Shown one piece after another: positions 4,550 to 6,160 of a stretch of DNA of 6,160 nt. Origin of the DNA: Nitriliruptoraceae bacterium. GTDB lineage: Bacteria; Actinomycetota; Nitriliruptoria; Nitriliruptorales; Nitriliruptoraceae. Numbering within the stretch: the stretch's first letter is position 1; each line of letters begins with the position of its first letter. The notes below the pieces were generated by a model that saw only the letters and a list, made by a program, of their open reading frames with translations, was not told the DNA's origin and ran no database searches. The translations under genes and the position numbers were made by a program. The DNA lies in the NCBI GenBank assembly GCA_007125475.1, contig SLDB01000243.1, forward strand, positions 1 through 6,160, given 5' to 3'.

Positions 4550-5412
4550 AGATCGGGCTCGTCGTCCACCCCGGCCGTCAGGACTCGGTCGCCGCGGCGC
4601 TCGACGCGGCGCGTCTGCTGCAGGGCCTGGGGGCCGAGGTGGTCCTGGGCGGCACCGTCGAACCCGACGACCCGCCGCCGGAGCTCTCGGCCCTGGCCAC
4701 CCCCTGCGAACCGGGGATGTTCGCCGACGGGCTGGACCTCGCGATCTCGTTCGGCGGTGACGGGACGTTCCTGCGCGCCGCCCATCTGTGCCGTGACGGC
4801 GACGTCCCCCTCCTGGGGGTGAACCTCGGGCGCCTCGGGTTCCTCGCCGAGGTGGAGCTCGACGACCTCGGGCCGGCGCTGCGCGCCGTGGTCGACGACA
4901 AATTCCAGATCGAGGACCGGGTCACCCTCGAAGCCGTGATCGAAGCCCCCGACGGGGAGGTCCTGCAGCGCACGTGGGGGCTGAACGAGATCGCGGTGGA
5001 GAAGACCGTCCGCCAGCGCCTGTTGCAGATGGACGTCCACCTCAACGGGACGTTGTTCGCCAAGATCCCTGCCGACGCGTTGATCCTGGCGACCCCGACC
5101 GGCTCGACCGCGTACGCGCTCTCGGCCGGCGGACCGATCGTCTCGCCCCGCCTGGACGCCGTCCTGGTCGTCCCCGTCGCGCCGCACAGCCTCTTCGACC
5201 GCACCGTGGTCGCCGGCCCCGACGAGCCGGTGCGGGTCGAGCTGCTGGCCGACCAGGCACCGGCGATCGTCTCCGCCGACGGACGGGACGCGGTGGAGGT
5301 CCCGCCCGGAGGGGCGGTCACCGTCACCGGCGGGGGGAGGCCGGTGCGTCTGGCGCGCGTCGGGTTGTTGGACTTCGCCACGCTGGTGCGACGAAAGTTC
5401 GGGCTGCGATGA
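4546..5412 (+). CDS. nadK: NAD kinase (ATP/polyphosphate-dependent NAD+ kinase)
   Basis: Cytosolic enzyme that phosphorylates NAD+ to NADP+, the only route to NADP in most bacteria. The product has 288 residues, a normal length. The N-terminal Rossmann-like half starts at MKIGLVVHPGR. The signature GGDG is at 70-73 in SFGGDGTFLRAA, with D72 the expected catalytic base. NLGRLGFL is at 93-100. In the C-terminal half, LNE (146-148) and the nucleotide-binding segment DALILATPTGSTAYALSAGG (177-196) are intact, and PVAPHSL is at 210-216. The start is ATG 4546, overlapping the tlyA stop by 4 bp (ATGA), with GGGAG 4 nt upstream. A longer open frame back to 4309 lies inside tlyA and is rejected. The stop overlaps the recN ATG by 4 bp. 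The tlyA-nadK-recN order is typical of actinobacteria and several other phyla. Nothing unusual is seen in the enzyme. Confidence 0.97.
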   Translation: MKIGLVVHPGRQDSVAAALDAARLLQGLGAEVVLGGTVEPDDPPPELSALATPCEPGMFADGLDLAISFGGDGTFLRAAHLCRDGDVPLLGVNLGRLGFLAEVELDDLGPALRAVVDDKFQIEDRVTLEAVIEAPDGEVLQRTWGLNEIAVEKTVRQRLLQMDVHLNGTLFAKIPADALILATPTGSTAYALSAGGPIVSPRLDAVLVVPVAPHSLFDRTVVAGPDEPVRVELLADQAPAIVSADGRDAVEVPPGGAVTVTGGGRPVRLARVGLLDFATLVRRKFGLR

Positions 5413-6160
5413 GCGATCACCCCCCGCCCCCGACGATCGAGGAACTCACGATCCGCGGCCTCGGTGTGATCGAGGACGCCAGCCTGCGCCTGGCCGACGG
5501 TCTCACCGTCGTCACCGGCGAGACGGGGGCCGGCAAGACCATGCTCGTCACCGCGTTGCAGCTGTTGCTCGGTGCCCGGGCCGACGCCTCGCTGGTGCGC
5601 AGCGGCGAACCGCGGGCCACCATCGACATGGTCCTCACCCCGGCACCGCAGAGCGCCGCCGCGTGGGCTGACGGCGCCGACCTCGTCGTCTCGCGTGAGA
5701 TCCCCGCCGAGGGGCGTTCACGGGCGCGCCTGGGTGGCCGCCCGGTCCCGGTGGCGACACTCACCGAGGTCCTCGCCGGCCACGTCGAGGTCCACGCCCA
5801 GCACGAGCACGTCCGTCTGTCACGTCCGGCAGTGCAACGCGAACTCCTCGACCGCTACGCCGGTGACCCGCACGCCCGCAACCTCGACACCTACCGGGAG
5901 GCGTTCGCCGCCTTCAACGAGGCCCACCGCCGCCGTGAGCGGCTGAACGCCGACGCCCGCCACCGTGCCCGTGAGCTCGACCGGCTGCGGTTCGAGGTCG
6001 ACGAGATCGACGCCGCCGAACTCGACCCGGAGGCGGACGCCGGACTCGACACCGCGATCGGGCGGCTCGCCCACGCCGACGAGGTCCGCACCGCCGCCGC
6101 GCAGGCCGCCGAAGCCCTCGGCAGCGACGGCGCCGGCGAGCCCGTCGGGGTCGCCGTCGA
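5409..6160 (+). CDS. recN: RecN, SMC-like DNA repair ATPase, 3' partial
   Basis: An SMC-like ATPase that acts early in double-strand break repair, probably by binding or tethering DNA ends for RecA. Only the N-terminal 250 codons lie in the window; the frame is open to the right edge. The head domain begins IEELTIRGLGVIEDASLRL (10-28), as in RecN ('L.I.nf.lI..'). The Walker A motif is GETGAGKT (37-44) with K43. VEVHAQHEHVRLSRP (126-140) matches the RecN 'IHGQHEHQ.L' segment; the usual Gly is Ala here, a mild change. From about residue 155 the sequence becomes Arg/Glu/Ala-rich and helical, the start of the coiled-coil arm. Walker B, the signature motif and the second half lie beyond the edge. 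The start is ATG 5409, overlapping the nadK stop by 4 bp (ATGA). No strong Shine-Dalgarno is seen, so translation probably depends on coupling to nadK. Family full length is about 550-590 residues. Confidence 0.96.
   Translation, partial: MSDHPPPPTIEELTIRGLGVIEDASLRLADGLTVVTGETGAGKTMLVTALQLLLGARADASLVRSGEPRATIDMVLTPAPQSAAAWADGADLVVSREIPAEGRSRARLGGRPVPVATLTEVLAGHVEVHAQHEHVRLSRPAVQRELLDRYAGDPHARNLDTYREAFAAFNEAHRRRERLNADARHRARELDRLRFEVDEIDAAELDPEADAGLDTAIGRLAHADEVRTAAAQAAEALGSDGAGEPVGVAV

Noticed and set aside
4282..5420. Minus-strand open frames opposite tlyA and nadK (4282-5187 and 4578-5420)
   Set aside because: They are antisense to genes with complete family motifs; the translations are Arg/Ser/Ala-rich without domains.

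Overview
This window comes from a GC-rich chromosome, roughly 70% G+C by eye, with GC-rich third codon positions throughout. The right-hand gene order is a small conserved gene, then tlyA, nadK and recN. It matches the actinobacterial arrangement I recall from Mycobacterium tuberculosis (Rv1693, tlyA, ppnK, recN). The protein at the left edge resembles the TPR-like protein that sits a little upstream in the same mycobacterial locus (Rv1691). The organism is therefore most likely an actinobacterium, possibly of a deep-branching class, but I cannot name the genus.

Layout. (1) Bases 2-760, + strand: the 3' part of a TPR-like helical-repeat protein whose frame is open to the window edge. (2) Bases 822-3282, - strand, read right to left: a rhomboid intramembrane serine protease, a RimB-type retropepsin-like aspartic protease (usually labelled 'ATP-dependent zinc protease'), and an AstE/AspA-type M14-fold metallohydrolase. 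The last two overlap by 4 bp (ATGA). (3) Bases 3283-3422: a divergent intergenic region with a perfect 7-bp-arm dyad and a perfect tandem 12-bp repeat next to the Shine-Dalgarno of the next gene. (4) Bases 3423-6160, + strand: a 72-residue conserved small protein, tlyA (rRNA 2'-O-methyltransferase), nadK (NAD kinase) and the 5' part of recN (SMC-like DNA repair ATPase). tlyA/nadK and nadK/recN each overlap by 4 bp, so this is a tight, probably translationally coupled operon.

The + strand operon is the ordinary conserved part. The more unusual part is the - strand block. It places three hydrolases of different catalytic class (serine, aspartic, metallo) in a row. It has the RimB-like protease and the M14-type enzyme that often flank a RimK-type ATP-grasp ligase, but no ligase. 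It also sits where I would expect a HAD-type phosphatase gene from the mycobacterial order. A second oddity is tlyA: no ATG, GTG or TTG lies close upstream of its S4 domain, so it either starts at CTG or has a truncated S4 domain.

No RNA genes, mobile elements, CRISPR arrays or clear intrinsic terminators were seen.
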